A stretch of 64,000 nt of DNA from Vibrio rumoiensis. GTDB lineage: Bacteria > Pseudomonadota > Gammaproteobacteria > Enterobacterales > Vibrionaceae. The position numbers and the translations under genes are program-made. Shown piece after piece: positions 53,801 to 61,080 of the stretch. The stretch is taken from contig NZ_AP018685.1 in assembly GCF_002218045.2 (NCBI RefSeq), forward strand, positions 372,001 to 436,000. The letters are read 5' to 3'. The notes under the pieces are model-generated. The model saw only the letters and a list, made by a program, of their open reading frames with translations, had not been told where the DNA came from and searched no databases. Each line of letters begins with the position of its first letter. Position 1 is the first letter of the stretch.

Positions 53801-55942
53801 ATTAATGCACATGCCGTTGATGATGAAAATAGCGTAACGGATCCTGCAAGTAATGTTCAGGAAGATGCACCAGAGCAAGTTCAAGTGACCATTTCTAATG
53901 TGCCTGATGGTGCGACTTTTGGATTCCCAGAAGGCTCAGATGGTGAAATTATTCAAAATCCAGATGGTACGGTAACGATCGTTTCAGATGGTTCGGATCT
54001 GGATAGCATCATCTTTTACCCACCAGAAGATGGTAACTCTGACAACATGACTGTGGCTGGCGAAGATTGGGACGGAACCCTTGATCTTGCTATCCAAGGT
54101 AATGATAACGGTGATACCTCTGGCCCTGTCGAAAACGTCACAGTTGATATTGATGTGAAGGCAGAAAATGATGCAGCGGTGAATACAGTACCTGACTCCG
54201 TTCCAGCGTCTGCTGATGGTGTCACTACGATCACAGGTTTACAAATTAGTGATGTGGACGCCTCGGAAGGTAAGGGTGACTTTACTGTTGAGTTACATGC
54301 TGGAAATGGCAGTTTATCTTTACCAGAAGGTACGGACACATCAGGTCTAACTATTACTGAAAGTGGTGATGGTACTTACACTATCGAAGGTTCATTAGAT
54401 GATATCAATGCCGTACTTGATGGCGGTATTATCTATACACCAGATGATGGTTACAGTGGCGATGACACTATCACTATGACGACGACAGATAACGGTGATG
54501 CTGATGGTAAGAATCAAGAAACAACAGAAAGCACGATCACCATTACTGATGTTGTAAGCACAGAATCAGATGAACCTAGTGAGCAAGCTTCTAGCTATAA
54601 CGCAACTTATACACCAACAGAGCCAGCTCAGAACTTACGTAGTCATCTGGCATCAGCAACATCACAAGTGAATGCAACATCAGCGATACCTTTAACAGCG
54701 TTACTATTAGGCGCTGCTGTTGCTGCAGAAGAAGGCGATTCGCTGCAATTAAACCACCTAGATGGTGCTCAAATTGTGGATGCAGATAACCAACCTTTAG
54801 GGACGGTTGCTGAAGATGGCTCTGTCACATTAACACCAGATCAAGTTGCAGAGGCTTATGTACACCAACAAGCTGAATCAACCACGACTGAATTTACAGT
54901 AGTGACTAAATCTGCGGATAACCGTGTGGTGGCCGAGCATAATGTTTCTACCGCAAGCTTTAATACCACAGGGTTAGATTCACAGCGTGATGATGCAGGT
55001 CAAAATAATTCATCGGCTTCGTCTAACAACGCTGAGAATGTACAAGCCGCGGCAGTGGGTGATGCGGAACATGCTGTAGAAGGTCAAAATGTGGCGGATT
55101 TATTAGCCGCAAACCCTGAAATGGCAGAGCAATTAGCCGAGAATGCTGATCTACTATCGGATGATTTACACGCGATCGTTGATGAAGTATCAGCGCTTTC
55201 TCAAGATAATATTGGTGAAACTGTCGCGGATAAAGTATCTGAACTTCAACAAGACGTGCATGACGCAACCACTCAAGATGATTTAGCTAACCAAGACTTG
55301 TCGCTAGCTGATAACCCATTTGATCATGAAAATGATACGGATGAGTTAGCAAGTAACGAGGATAGTTCAAATTACTTTGAGCAGTCTTCACAAGATGATG
55401 AGACAGCGTTGGCGGATGATGATGCGCTGAATGCTGATGATTCAAGTGATGATTTTGATAGCGAGCAAGATAGCTTGTATTCAAATGACGACGCGAGTGA
55501 TAGCTCAATATACGCGGATGATGCAAATCAAGATGATGGATTCTTTGGCGATGATGATGACAGTTTTGATTGGGATCATCTTGCTGCCAATGGTCTAGAT
55601 GGCGGCCTAGATAGCGATATGTCAGGCATGGAAATGACAGATGATGTGATGATGCTGCACAGTGATTCTGACTTTGATGTGTCAGATTTGCTTGATCAAG
55701 ACGATCAGAATGGCAATCTTGATATGGATAAATTACTAGGTGAGGCAGCACCTTCATCGGCAGCAGATATTGGTAAGCCGGAAGAAGCATCAGCGGATGA
55801 TTTAGCGTCTACCCAGCATCTTGACCAACCGGATGTATCTGGAATGGGAATGGATTTATCAGGGCTGCATGACACAAGCTCAGCAGGTCATATCATTAAT
55901 GACTTGTTTGATCCAAACTCAATGAAACCAACCGATGGCTAA
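37530..55942 (+). CDS. giant LapA-type adhesin locus (about 6137 residues if frames are repaired)
   Basis: One long gene broken into four frames by three small indels. The net shift agrees with a continuous 6138-codon reading frame. The N-terminus is a retention module of the LapA kind (SVFVIKAGQGAVLVTG, DEVLLVTPEANATVSG), ending in ILAGQDPTQEAEAPAAG, where the AA at residues 162-163 is a good candidate for LapG-type cleavage. Next are acidic extracellular repeats (T1SS-143-like, Asp-rich DTDGDT and DDDGDT loops for Ca2+), cadherin/VCBS-like domains, and an acidic Asp/Ser-rich C-terminal part. No RTX nonapeptides are visible. Such proteins are exported by type I secretion and hold cells on surfaces (established for LapA). 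No transporter, LapD or LapG gene is in the window. Confidence 0.8.
39057..47520 (+). repeat. tandem near-identical 0.92-0.97-kb repeats in the adhesin gene
   Basis: Taking the GATG of the (A/E)DVSD block as mark, unit starts fall at 39057, 39978, 40917, 41841, 42789, 43737, 44667, 45606, 46548 and 47520, so nine intervals of 921, 939, 924, 948, 948, 930, 939, 942 and 972 bp. Two alternating first halves exist: type A (GDVDTGAVDADGNPVQTYP, units at 39978-42789) and type B (EEGDLENPASGNEYPVHGE, units at 43737, 44667 and 46548). Second halves (GITSNGEATHIDTAALAND) are shared among both types. Confidence 0.9.
47797..51819 (+). CDS. giant adhesin, second reading frame
   Basis: Continues the repeats (MRMTSTVDADGNATITTD) for 1340 codons, with more divergent repeat units (GDLTPDSDPGDSEGYP) and then VCBS/Ig-like domains (NVNVTVNDDVPTAQDVSGEA, EFVITDGDGDTDTAEVTVNV). 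Ends at 51819 where the CCC at 51791-51793 has lost a base: CTC ACC CCT GAT GAA AAC would read LTPDENGSITLTPEQ. Confidence 0.8.
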   Translation: MRMTSTVDADGNATITTDVVQNGPIDHEDGDGDSEGYVTNNGDSISIDVPLVIDDADGTPNNVDITVNIEDGQDPSFGKDTGATLEEGTDGTDSASGDINVDTGSDDVVDVRFGADQSQLDDLTSNGQDTSVVISDDGHTLTIVDADNIPVMEVTIDQNGHYEVEQFQPIDQINEDNDTSDIPINVEVEDADGDVGKGTITIHDTDGDNAQGGGDIDAGMIEGDLTPDSDPGDSEGYPKTAQSGSTHVDAGSDDLDPNTVQVDPTVMDDLITELNTEITTEGGGSVEFSFDPENNTLTGVDANGNPVLDFHLIATPTENGGVDISVDMTQYQPIDHVDGAGDTDGYVHNDGDNITINIPIQIQDTDGDYMDESIDFNGTITDGKDLEIDSADNISVNESDIDKGGDNHAGSTPGQSGESATGTITIDSGSDEVNHYEIDVNAFNEKNSDSEGNSNITSGGTDVILVDNGDGTYSGVLVDDNGNPTDDDVFKISFDNTNGSYTFEVTGAIDQPLDNGNGGQSTNIVIPIHGVDDDGDSSNTIDVNVTVNDDVPTAQDVSGEAIEEGSGLQDLGNIIANEGADGATVTGIKDSNGNVIELKDGDYDTVYIDSDGNISDTGDAAEAYYAVPVTDGGESIGTLYVSENGDIKFEPVDNLDHDGKDYSGDFEFVITDGDGDTDTAEVTVNVTDEGPSWEINGGSYSGHEEDGRTDTTGLDNLDGVPDETPNGIPIEMQLNVGDRDEGETIINPDNPEQSTVVITPPEGGAHGEFMYDGEPLETDADGNFIIPADAFSLVDNGDGTYSYELSGVTFVPDSDFSTVDGNLEFGVQAEVIDNDSEQSGQTINGNFNITVEGVADTPTWDMDNTDLYYETGEDSDNVKLNIDVDLNDNDGSETLEYHLEIKEGEGDIYVDGVKIEPDENGVYTISADDIDKVEVDPADDWSGEMQIDAWGTSTESGDTVDGKETAESDHQTIVIDVTPDADEVSLSTNNNIKVDEDTAIQLSDVITKAHTSVDDDGSESYFVRISGLPEGATVWGVDDEGNPVELEPNADGFYVISFDDIDDTVIMPPPQSNDDFTFTVDGMSVDNADLSDTDLNDEDTWAGQDSTEINVDMHGVVDDPSIIANGDWEVSDDGKTISTTVDEDGTATIDFGFISGEYTNTDGHGAVSEDTDSSEKSLSQHYKTSQKVYFSDADGNPLEPTLVSTNPDLYQFDVDSLNGIQIHTDSNSADDIDIPVRIVVTEDDGASKEFEYDIHINVNPVVDGVGRDENGDLEEYNTTSTGNEDELVKLNWDPTAQFVDNDGSEKVVGLTINGFENYPDGYAIVIGDEVLTLMKTVQLP
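51855..52925 (+). CDS. giant adhesin, third reading frame
   Basis: 356 codons, beginning in effect at GSITLTPEQLAEA upstream of the first ATG. Contains DVTSVVEEDGDGVNDGG and a thrombospondin-type-3-like Ca motif (TDTDGDGIQDVYEDQDP), and ends VVETDNERASLMKAQ. The next frame supplies EGQSNEGSMNITVNVDP, so a base is missing near 52897-52903 (ACGAGAGGG). Confidence 0.75.
   Translation: MYLSMPEDADSDLHLTTDVTIRDSDTENPDDNYDETTIHGNLDVDVTSVVEEDGDGVNDGGKLVIDDADGNAITDTDGDGIQDVYEDQDPNDEWSNEIHLSVNDVVNGSSGGNSLDWVNDDTSSDEVINKVIITFPDDLPDGFQVEGAVNNGNGSFTITEDQLDDIVIKAPRGFDGDVTIHVSVTVQDQGDDANSESETIIKETDITLHFTDEHDGGGGTYTPPAAGDIDDDATQDQQVDASEDQEGGVNIGELISDGLVISTDDTDGDGVSDLDNDTTSIIINADDLPPGATIGGMEYNEQTGEYVISVTPNADGSITLPPDVILYLPPDYAGDIDIPVKVVETDNERASLMKAQ
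52922..55942 (+). CDS. giant adhesin, C-terminal reading frame
   Basis: 1006 codons. Begins with cadherin-like domains (NVDPVADAPDVTITGGGDEDSLIELDLSTVIGD and others). Around 54690-54730 there is a short hydrophobic stretch (SAIPLTALLLGAAVAAEEG). The last about 400 residues are very rich in Asp, Ser and Asn (for instance DDDDSFDWDHLAANGL) and end NDLFDPNSMKPTDG. A GGxGxD Ca-binding RTX array and a classic C-terminal type I secretion signal are not visible. Confidence 0.75.
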   Translation: MNITVNVDPVADAPDVTITGGGDEDSLIELDLSTVIGDQNNGGKDNGGDEEITDVTIKLVDPSQGEFVDANGDVIQPDANGEIHVDPNDPIYFQPAPDFSGTVDVTVTTDVTDTAMVDGEEVSNSGSFEQNVSFDVNAVNDDIEINGEVATDDNPVQVTGDEGTSISFGDFNGNVTDMDGSEEIVSVSITGVPDGFVIEGANNMGGGVWSIPDVISDDGQSFDLSGLSILPPNDFSGDIDLTLKVYTTDDNGDPVEKDVPVNIHVDAKADAVNTDVDASVSGDEDVANGITININAHAVDDENSVTDPASNVQEDAPEQVQVTISNVPDGATFGFPEGSDGEIIQNPDGTVTIVSDGSDLDSIIFYPPEDGNSDNMTVAGEDWDGTLDLAIQGNDNGDTSGPVENVTVDIDVKAENDAAVNTVPDSVPASADGVTTITGLQISDVDASEGKGDFTVELHAGNGSLSLPEGTDTSGLTITESGDGTYTIEGSLDDINAVLDGGIIYTPDDGYSGDDTITMTTTDNGDADGKNQETTESTITITDVVSTESDEPSEQASSYNATYTPTEPAQNLRSHLASATSQVNATSAIPLTALLLGAAVAAEEGDSLQLNHLDGAQIVDADNQPLGTVAEDGSVTLTPDQVAEAYVHQQAESTTTEFTVVTKSADNRVVAEHNVSTASFNTTGLDSQRDDAGQNNSSASSNNAENVQAAAVGDAEHAVEGQNVADLLAANPEMAEQLAENADLLSDDLHAIVDEVSALSQDNIGETVADKVSELQQDVHDATTQDDLANQDLSLADNPFDHENDTDELASNEDSSNYFEQSSQDDETALADDDALNADDSSDDFDSEQDSLYSNDDASDSSIYADDANQDDGFFGDDDDSFDWDHLAANGLDGGLDSDMSGMEMTDDVMMLHSDSDFDVSDLLDQDDQNGNLDMDKLLGEAAPSSAADIGKPEEASADDLASTQHLDQPDVSGMGMDLSGLHDTSSAGHIINDLFDPNSMKPTDG

Positions 55943-55970
55943 TGTCATTTTAAGTTTGCAGTAATACAGA

Positions 55971-56006
55971 TAGCCTCACCGAGAAACAATTGGTGAGGCT
56001 ATTTTT
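55971..56006 (+). terminator. terminator of the giant adhesin gene
   Basis: TAGCCTCACC and GGTGAGGCTA pair perfectly around an 11-base loop and run into five T, 28 bases after the last codon. Confidence 0.85.
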
Positions 56007-56231
56007 ATGGGTAGGAGCAAGAAACGGTTTCATACATTCATCGTATTAGCTGGAAAACGCTACTAAGATCAAACATTCTATAACCTGCATTACCGTGATG
56101 TTAGCTTTTTAAATTAGCCATTGTACCTAGATGAAAAACGCCATAGGATTGATAAAAATCGAGAGTAGTCATAGGCTTTCATCGAATTCAAAATATCCTC
56201 ATCTGAGGTTAAACAACAGGGAGTCAACCAA

Positions 56232-56531
56232 ATGGTTGCAGTGAAAAAACAACAAATAGCACCTCAAGGGCCTGAATTTTCAGAGCTAGTGCAAGGTTAT
56301 TGGCGCTTAGGCGATTGGGGAATGACACCACAAGAACGTTTAACATTTTTAAAGCAACATGTTGAACTCGGTGTGACCACGGTCGACCACGCGGATATTT
56401 ATGGTTACTACGAGTGTGAACAATTATTTGGTGAAGGATTAGCTCTCGATAAAAGCATGCGTGATCAAATTGAGATCGTCACTAAATGCGATATCAAATT
56501 ATGCGGCGATAAAATCCCGATTGGAAAGTGA
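56232..56531 (+). pseudogene. aldo/keto reductase, YdhF-like, N-terminal frame
   Basis: Begins MVAVKKQQIAPQGPEFSELV with the catalytic tetrad members of aldo/keto reductases (TTVDHADIYGYYECE; VTKCDIKL for Lys). The frame ends at 56531 in DKIPIGK. If the CCC at 56517-56519 had one more C, the sequence would read KIPDWKVNHYNTSK and run into the second frame. The complete protein would be 304 residues, normal for the YdhF group. Redox substrate unknown. Confidence 0.85.
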
Positions 56532-57145
56532 ATCACTACAACACCAGCAAGAATCACATTGTTGAATCAGTCAATAACTCATTAGCGCGCTTACAAGTTG
56601 AAGATATTGATGTGCTATTAATTCATCGCCCGGATGCACTAATGGATGCGGATGAAGTGGCTGAGACATTTTCTGAGCTAAAACAAGTCGGTAAAGTGAA
56701 GCACTTTGGTGTGTCTAACTTTACACCTCGTCAATTTGAGTTACTTCAATCTCGTTTAGATGCGCCGTTAGTGACCAACCAGGTTGAAATTAACCCATTA
56801 AATTTTGATGTAGTTGATGACGGTACTCTAGATTTGCTTCAACAATTGCGTGTAAAGCCAATGGCTTGGTCTTGCCTTGCTGGTGGCTCTATTTTTAATG
56901 GTTTAAAAGAGCAACATATTCGCGTACGTGATGAACTAGAAGCGATTCGTGAAGAAGTCGGCGCACAAAGTATTGATCAAGTGATCTATGCTTGGGTTCG
57001 TCGTTTGCCATCTAAGCCAATGCCAATCATTGGTTCTGGTAAAATTGAGCGAGTTCAAACTGCGATTGATGCTCTAAGCATTGAATTAACCCGTGAGCAA
57101 TGGTTTAGAGTGTGGATTGCGTCGAAAGGTCACGGTGTGCCATAA
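56528..57145 (+). pseudogene. aldo/keto reductase, YdhF-like, C-terminal frame
   Basis: 205 codons starting MNHYNTSKNHIVESVNN and with the catalytic His in VLLIHRPDALMD, the LVTNQVEINPL strand and the NADPH-binding PMPIIGSGKIERVQTAIDAL. It is the direct continuation of the upstream frame after one missing base. Confidence 0.85.
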
Positions 57146-57181
57146 ACCACTATGCACGTATAGTAATTGTACTTAGTTAAT

Positions 57182-57207
57182 AAGGAGCTCACTTGAGCTC
57201 CTTTTTA
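57182..57207 (+). terminator. terminator after the aldo/keto reductase
   Basis: AAGGAGCTCA and TGAGCTCCTT pair perfectly with a 2-base loop, followed by TTT. It also faces the end of the convergent LysR gene. Confidence 0.85.
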
Positions 57208-57244
57208 CATTGTTTTGGTGTTGAATTCGGGGCAATCCGTTGTT

Positions 57245-58225
57245 TTATGATAATGAGGTAGGTTGGTACGGCAGTCCGGCCTGTTGAATAGATTGGCATA
57301 TCGTCTCACGTATCCATTGATGACCTTGGTCTTGATTATTTCTTTCATGCCACAGCAATACATAAGCCATTGGCATAAATTCAAATGGTAGCGGTAATTG
57401 AGTCAGCGGATAAAGCTTTAGTGCGTGGCTAGCAAAGCTTGAGGGTAGGGTGAAGATCAAATCAGTATGAGCACATACGCTCGCCGCGCCATAAAAATCC
57501 GGCACAGTAGTATTAATTTTACGATGATGACCTAATTCTGCGAGGTAGTAATCTAACGCCCACCATTCCTTACCTTCGCAACGAACTTGCACATGTGATA
57601 ACGCTAAATAGTGCTCTAATGTCCAGTCAGTCTCTTTAATTGTTTTTAATACGGGATGATCATTTCGTACCAAGCAAACTTGTTGATCCTTAAATAAGGT
57701 TTGGTGCTCAATGCCTTCGGGTAGCTTGCCGACACTAAATTCTGATTGAGGATGCAAATCCCGCCCAGCAATACCAAAATCGATTTGCCCGTGTTGCAAG
57801 TCGTTAAACGATTGGCCAGTCCATAGATAAGAATCAAGTTGAATATTAGGCGCTTGGTTAAGTAATGACCCAATAAAAGAGGGAATCAAGGTTTCGTAGG
57901 CACTTTCAACCATAGAAAAACTAAACTTACGGTGGCTCGTCTCTGGGGTAAACGTGGGTGGTTGAGTGATTTGGTATAAGTCTTGGAGTACGCTCGGCAA
58001 AATTTTGGCTAATGCGAGGGCATGAGCGGTTGGTTTTAAACCATGAGAAGTACGCTGAAAGAGGGGATCTTCTAGTGTATCGCGTAGACGGTTTAAGCTT
58101 TTACTTAATGCCGATTGACTTAAATTCAAACGACTTGCCGCACGCGTAACACTTTGTTCTTCAATCAGAACTTGTAAAATTACGAGTAAGTTAAGATCGA
58201 TTCTGGCTAGTTTATCTAAATTCAC
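57245..58225 (-). CDS. LysR-family transcriptional regulator
   Basis: I place the start at GTG 58225 (326 residues, NLDKLARIDLNLLV) because AAGGA lies six bases before it; an ATG at 58276 is open but lacks a site. N-terminal HTH (VTRAASRLNLSQSALSKSLNRLRDTL) and a substrate-binding domain (FSFSMVESAYETLIPSFIG, QIDFGIAGRDLH). It is divergent from the Bcr/CflA exporter with a 109-base gap and probably regulates it. Ligand not inferable. Confidence 0.85.
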   Translation of the reverse strand: MNLDKLARIDLNLLVILQVLIEEQSVTRAASRLNLSQSALSKSLNRLRDTLEDPLFQRTSHGLKPTAHALALAKILPSVLQDLYQITQPPTFTPETSHRKFSFSMVESAYETLIPSFIGSLLNQAPNIQLDSYLWTGQSFNDLQHGQIDFGIAGRDLHPQSEFSVGKLPEGIEHQTLFKDQQVCLVRNDHPVLKTIKETDWTLEHYLALSHVQVRCEGKEWWALDYYLAELGHHRKINTTVPDFYGAASVCAHTDLIFTLPSSFASHALKLYPLTQLPLPFEFMPMAYVLLWHERNNQDQGHQWIRETICQSIQQAGLPYQPTSLS

Positions 58226-58334
58226 TGTTATTCCTTTAGGGAAATTGTCTTTAGCTATTATACCATTTCTATTCATAACATCTAAGCGCTACACTAGCGG
58301 CCTTATCTGATGTGCCAACTTTTACGAGAATTCG

Positions 58335-59540
58335 ATGCAACGCAACTTATTACCTATGTTAATGGCGATGGTGTTACTTAGCCCATTAGCTATCGATATT
58401 TATTTACCGTCTCTCCCGACGATGGCGGCGGAATTTTCTGTTTCCAATAGTGAAGTTCAATCCACTTTAATTCTATTTTTGTTCGCAATGGGATTAGGCC
58501 AGATTGTGATTGGCCCGCTTGCTGACCGTTTTGGTCGCCGACCAGTTGCGTTGTTTGGTGTCATTTTATACGGGTTGAGTAGTGTTCTAGCCGCCGTAGC
58601 ACAAGAGTTTGAGTTGTTACAAATTGCTCGAGTACTACAAGGGTTAGCGGCTTGCTCGACTTCAATTGTCGTATTCAGCGCGGTTCGAGATTGTTACAGC
58701 GTAAAAGATGGGGCAAAAATTTATAGCTACCTCAATGGCGCGATTTGTGTGATACCAGCATTAGCTCCAACCTTAGGTGGGGTATTAGCACTGCATTTTG
58801 GTTGGCGTTCAACGTTTGTATTTATGACCTGCTATTCGATTTTGATTTTATGCATGGTGGCGTTTCGCTTCCCGGAAACACGACCAGCGAATACGGTCAG
58901 TGACGGCGCTCTGTACCGTTGGGCTCGTTATCAGCCAGTATTGATGGATCGACACTTTCTTTTTTATGCCATTTGCTGCATGACAGGCATGGGCGCGATT
59001 TTAACTTACGTGTCTTACTCACCAGTGTGGTTGATTGGACATTTAGGAATGTCGGAATTAGCGTTTAGTGGTTTGTTTGGTGTCAATGCACTGATTAATA
59101 TCGGTGCTTGCTTTGGCGCACCATGGGTGATCAAAAAGCTTGGTAATCGCCCAACCGTTATCTTTGCATTATCATTATTTATCGTTTCGGCGGCTTTACA
59201 ATTTGCGGTCCAGCAATCTGGGCTTGTTTCACCATTGGCAGCAGCGGCAGGTTTCATGCTACCAATGGCATTGCTATGTATTGGCTTTGCTTTGCTGCTT
59301 GGTCCGGCAACCAGCATGGCATTATCTGGTTTTGGCGAACGCGCTGGAACCGCGGCGGCAATGCTTGGCTTTATTCAAATGAGCGGCGCGTCATTATTGG
59401 CGGGCTTGATTCAACAAACCTCGTTAACGGCTCCTTATGCGGTGATCTGTGTAATGGGCGGCGGGGCGATTATATTGCTGTCAGTAATGTCGATGAAAAG
59501 AATGAACGCATGGCATGTCGAACGACTGGCTCACGATTGA
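58335..59540 (+). CDS. Bcr/CflA-family MFS drug exporter
   Basis: A 401-residue MFS transporter with about 12 membrane segments. The Bcr/CflA-type signature LAIDIYLPSLPTMAAEF follows the first helix, the conserved motif A GPLADRFGRRPVALFGV is near residue 60, and ARVLQGLAACSTSIVVFSAVRD near 98. Family members pump out drugs such as bicyclomycin, chloramphenicol or sulfonamides, or export metabolites such as cysteine. The divergent LysR gene is a probable regulator. A terminator follows. Confidence 0.88.
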   Translation: MQRNLLPMLMAMVLLSPLAIDIYLPSLPTMAAEFSVSNSEVQSTLILFLFAMGLGQIVIGPLADRFGRRPVALFGVILYGLSSVLAAVAQEFELLQIARVLQGLAACSTSIVVFSAVRDCYSVKDGAKIYSYLNGAICVIPALAPTLGGVLALHFGWRSTFVFMTCYSILILCMVAFRFPETRPANTVSDGALYRWARYQPVLMDRHFLFYAICCMTGMGAILTYVSYSPVWLIGHLGMSELAFSGLFGVNALINIGACFGAPWVIKKLGNRPTVIFALSLFIVSAALQFAVQQSGLVSPLAAAAGFMLPMALLCIGFALLLGPATSMALSGFGERAGTAAAMLGFIQMSGASLLAGLIQQTSLTAPYAVICVMGGGAIILLSVMSMKRMNAWHVERLAHD

Positions 59541-59573
59541 TGTGTCATGCTTCTCTTTATGAGTAATAGATGA

Positions 59574-59598
59574 AAGCCAGCCTAGTGCTGGTTTTTTA
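59574..59598 (+). terminator. terminator of the exporter gene
   Basis: CCAGC and GCTGG with flanking pairs around CTAGT, followed by six T; 31 bases after the stop. Confidence 0.75.
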
Positions 59599-59700
59599 TT
59601 ATATGAATTTTGTATATTTGGCTTTCAATTATTTGTGTATGTGGGCTTCAGAGGCGTAGTATTGACCTAGATTGATTAATTTTTAAATCAGAGGTATCGG

Positions 59701-60690
59701 ATGAAAATCTCAATGTTTAGCACAAAATCGTATGATGAAGCATCATTTTGTCAGGCGAATGAAAACCATGGTCATGAATGTCATTTTTATAATTTTCAAC
59801 TGGATTTAAAAACCGCGTCAATTGCTGAAGATTCTCAAGTCGTCTGTGCGTTTGTTAATGATGACTTAAGTCGTCCTGTACTAGAGAAACTGGCAAAGCA
59901 AGGCACTAAACTGATTGCAATGCGCTGTGCCGGATTTGACCGTGTTGATTTAGAAGCTGCAAAAGAATTGGGATTACAAGTTGTAAGAGTGCCAGCATAT
60001 TCACCAGAGGCCATTGCGGAACATGCAGTAGGCATGATGATGTGCTTAAATCGTCGTTTCCATAAAGCTTATCAGCGTACCCGTGATGCTAACTTTTCTT
60101 TAGAAGGTCTAACTGGATTTAACTTTTATGGTAAAACCGCAGGCGTGATTGGTACTGGTAAAATTGGCTTAGCCATTATGCGTATTTTAAAAGGACTAGG
60201 TATGAATGTTTTATGCTACGACCCATACCCTAGTGATGCCGCAAATGAGATTGGCGCAACTTACTCTTCGCTTGACGATATTTATCAGCAATCGGATGTG
60301 ATCACACTGCATTGTCCTTTAACATCAGAAAATCGCCGGCTCTTAAATGCTGAATCATTTAGTAAAATGAAAGATAAAGTGATGATTATCAATACCAGCC
60401 GAGGTGGTCTACTGGATTCACAAGATGCCATTGAAGCGCTAAAAGCCGGAAAAATTGGCGCATTGGGACTTGATGTATATGACAATGAGAAAGAATTGTT
60501 CTTCCAAGATAAATCCAATGACATTATTACCGATGATATTTTCCGTCGTTTATCCGCTTGTCATAATGTTTTATTCACCGGACATCAGGCATTTCTAACG
60601 AATGAAGCATTAGCCAATATTGCTGATACGACATTAAGTAACATTAAGCTGTTCTCGCAGGGTAAGTCTTCTGGTAATGAAGTGCTCTAA
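59701..60690 (+). CDS. ldhA: LdhA, fermentative D-lactate dehydrogenase
   Basis: NADH-dependent reduction of pyruvate to D-lactate in anaerobic growth. 329 residues of the D-2-hydroxyacid dehydrogenase family: NAD loop GVIGTGKIG (about 149-157), catalytic Arg in IINTSRGGLLD near 233, Glu in VYDNEKELFF near 262, and His in FTGHQAFLTNEALAN near 294. The length and YDNEKELFFQDKS segment match LdhA. GAGG lies 8 bases before the ATG. It appears to be a single-gene unit. Confidence 0.93.
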   Translation: MKISMFSTKSYDEASFCQANENHGHECHFYNFQLDLKTASIAEDSQVVCAFVNDDLSRPVLEKLAKQGTKLIAMRCAGFDRVDLEAAKELGLQVVRVPAYSPEAIAEHAVGMMMCLNRRFHKAYQRTRDANFSLEGLTGFNFYGKTAGVIGTGKIGLAIMRILKGLGMNVLCYDPYPSDAANEIGATYSSLDDIYQQSDVITLHCPLTSENRRLLNAESFSKMKDKVMIINTSRGGLLDSQDAIEALKAGKIGALGLDVYDNEKELFFQDKSNDIITDDIFRRLSACHNVLFTGHQAFLTNEALANIADTTLSNIKLFSQGKSSGNEVL

Positions 60691-60771
60691 AGTCAAACTA
60701 TAGTAGTTAGTCATGGGGTGGAGTATTATTCGTATATCAATTTTACACTCCCCTTAAAAGAGTACGTTTTA

Positions 60772-61056
60772 ATGATTACCCTGCAAGCTGGATTAATTTA
60801 CTGCTTAATCCTGAGTTTTGTCACTTTTATTGTCTATTGGAAAGACAAACGAGCGTCAATCAAAGGTAATTGGCGCACCCCAGAAAAAACGTTACACATA
60901 CTTGCTTTTTTAGGTGGATGGCCGGGCGCGTTGTTAGCTCAGCACCTCTTTCGCCATAAAACCAGTAAGTTTCGTTTTCAGTTTGTATTTTGGTTATTAG
61001 TTGCCCTTAATTGTATTGGTACAGTTTTGATCCAAAACCCTGATTTTTATATGTAA
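60772..61056 (+). CDS. DUF1294-family small membrane protein
   Basis: 94 residues from ATG 60772 (an alternative GTG lies 18 codons upstream). It has three hydrophobic stretches (LIYCLILSFVTFIVYW, LHILAFLGGWPGALLAQ, FVFWLLVALNCIGTVL) and the DUF1294 signature GWPGALLAQHLFRHKT with KDK upstream. Function unknown. It follows ldhA on the same strand after about 80 bases. Confidence 0.8.
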   Translation: MITLQAGLIYCLILSFVTFIVYWKDKRASIKGNWRTPEKTLHILAFLGGWPGALLAQHLFRHKTSKFRFQFVFWLLVALNCIGTVLIQNPDFYM

Positions 61057-61080
61057 TGTGAATCAACAAGGATTACCGCC

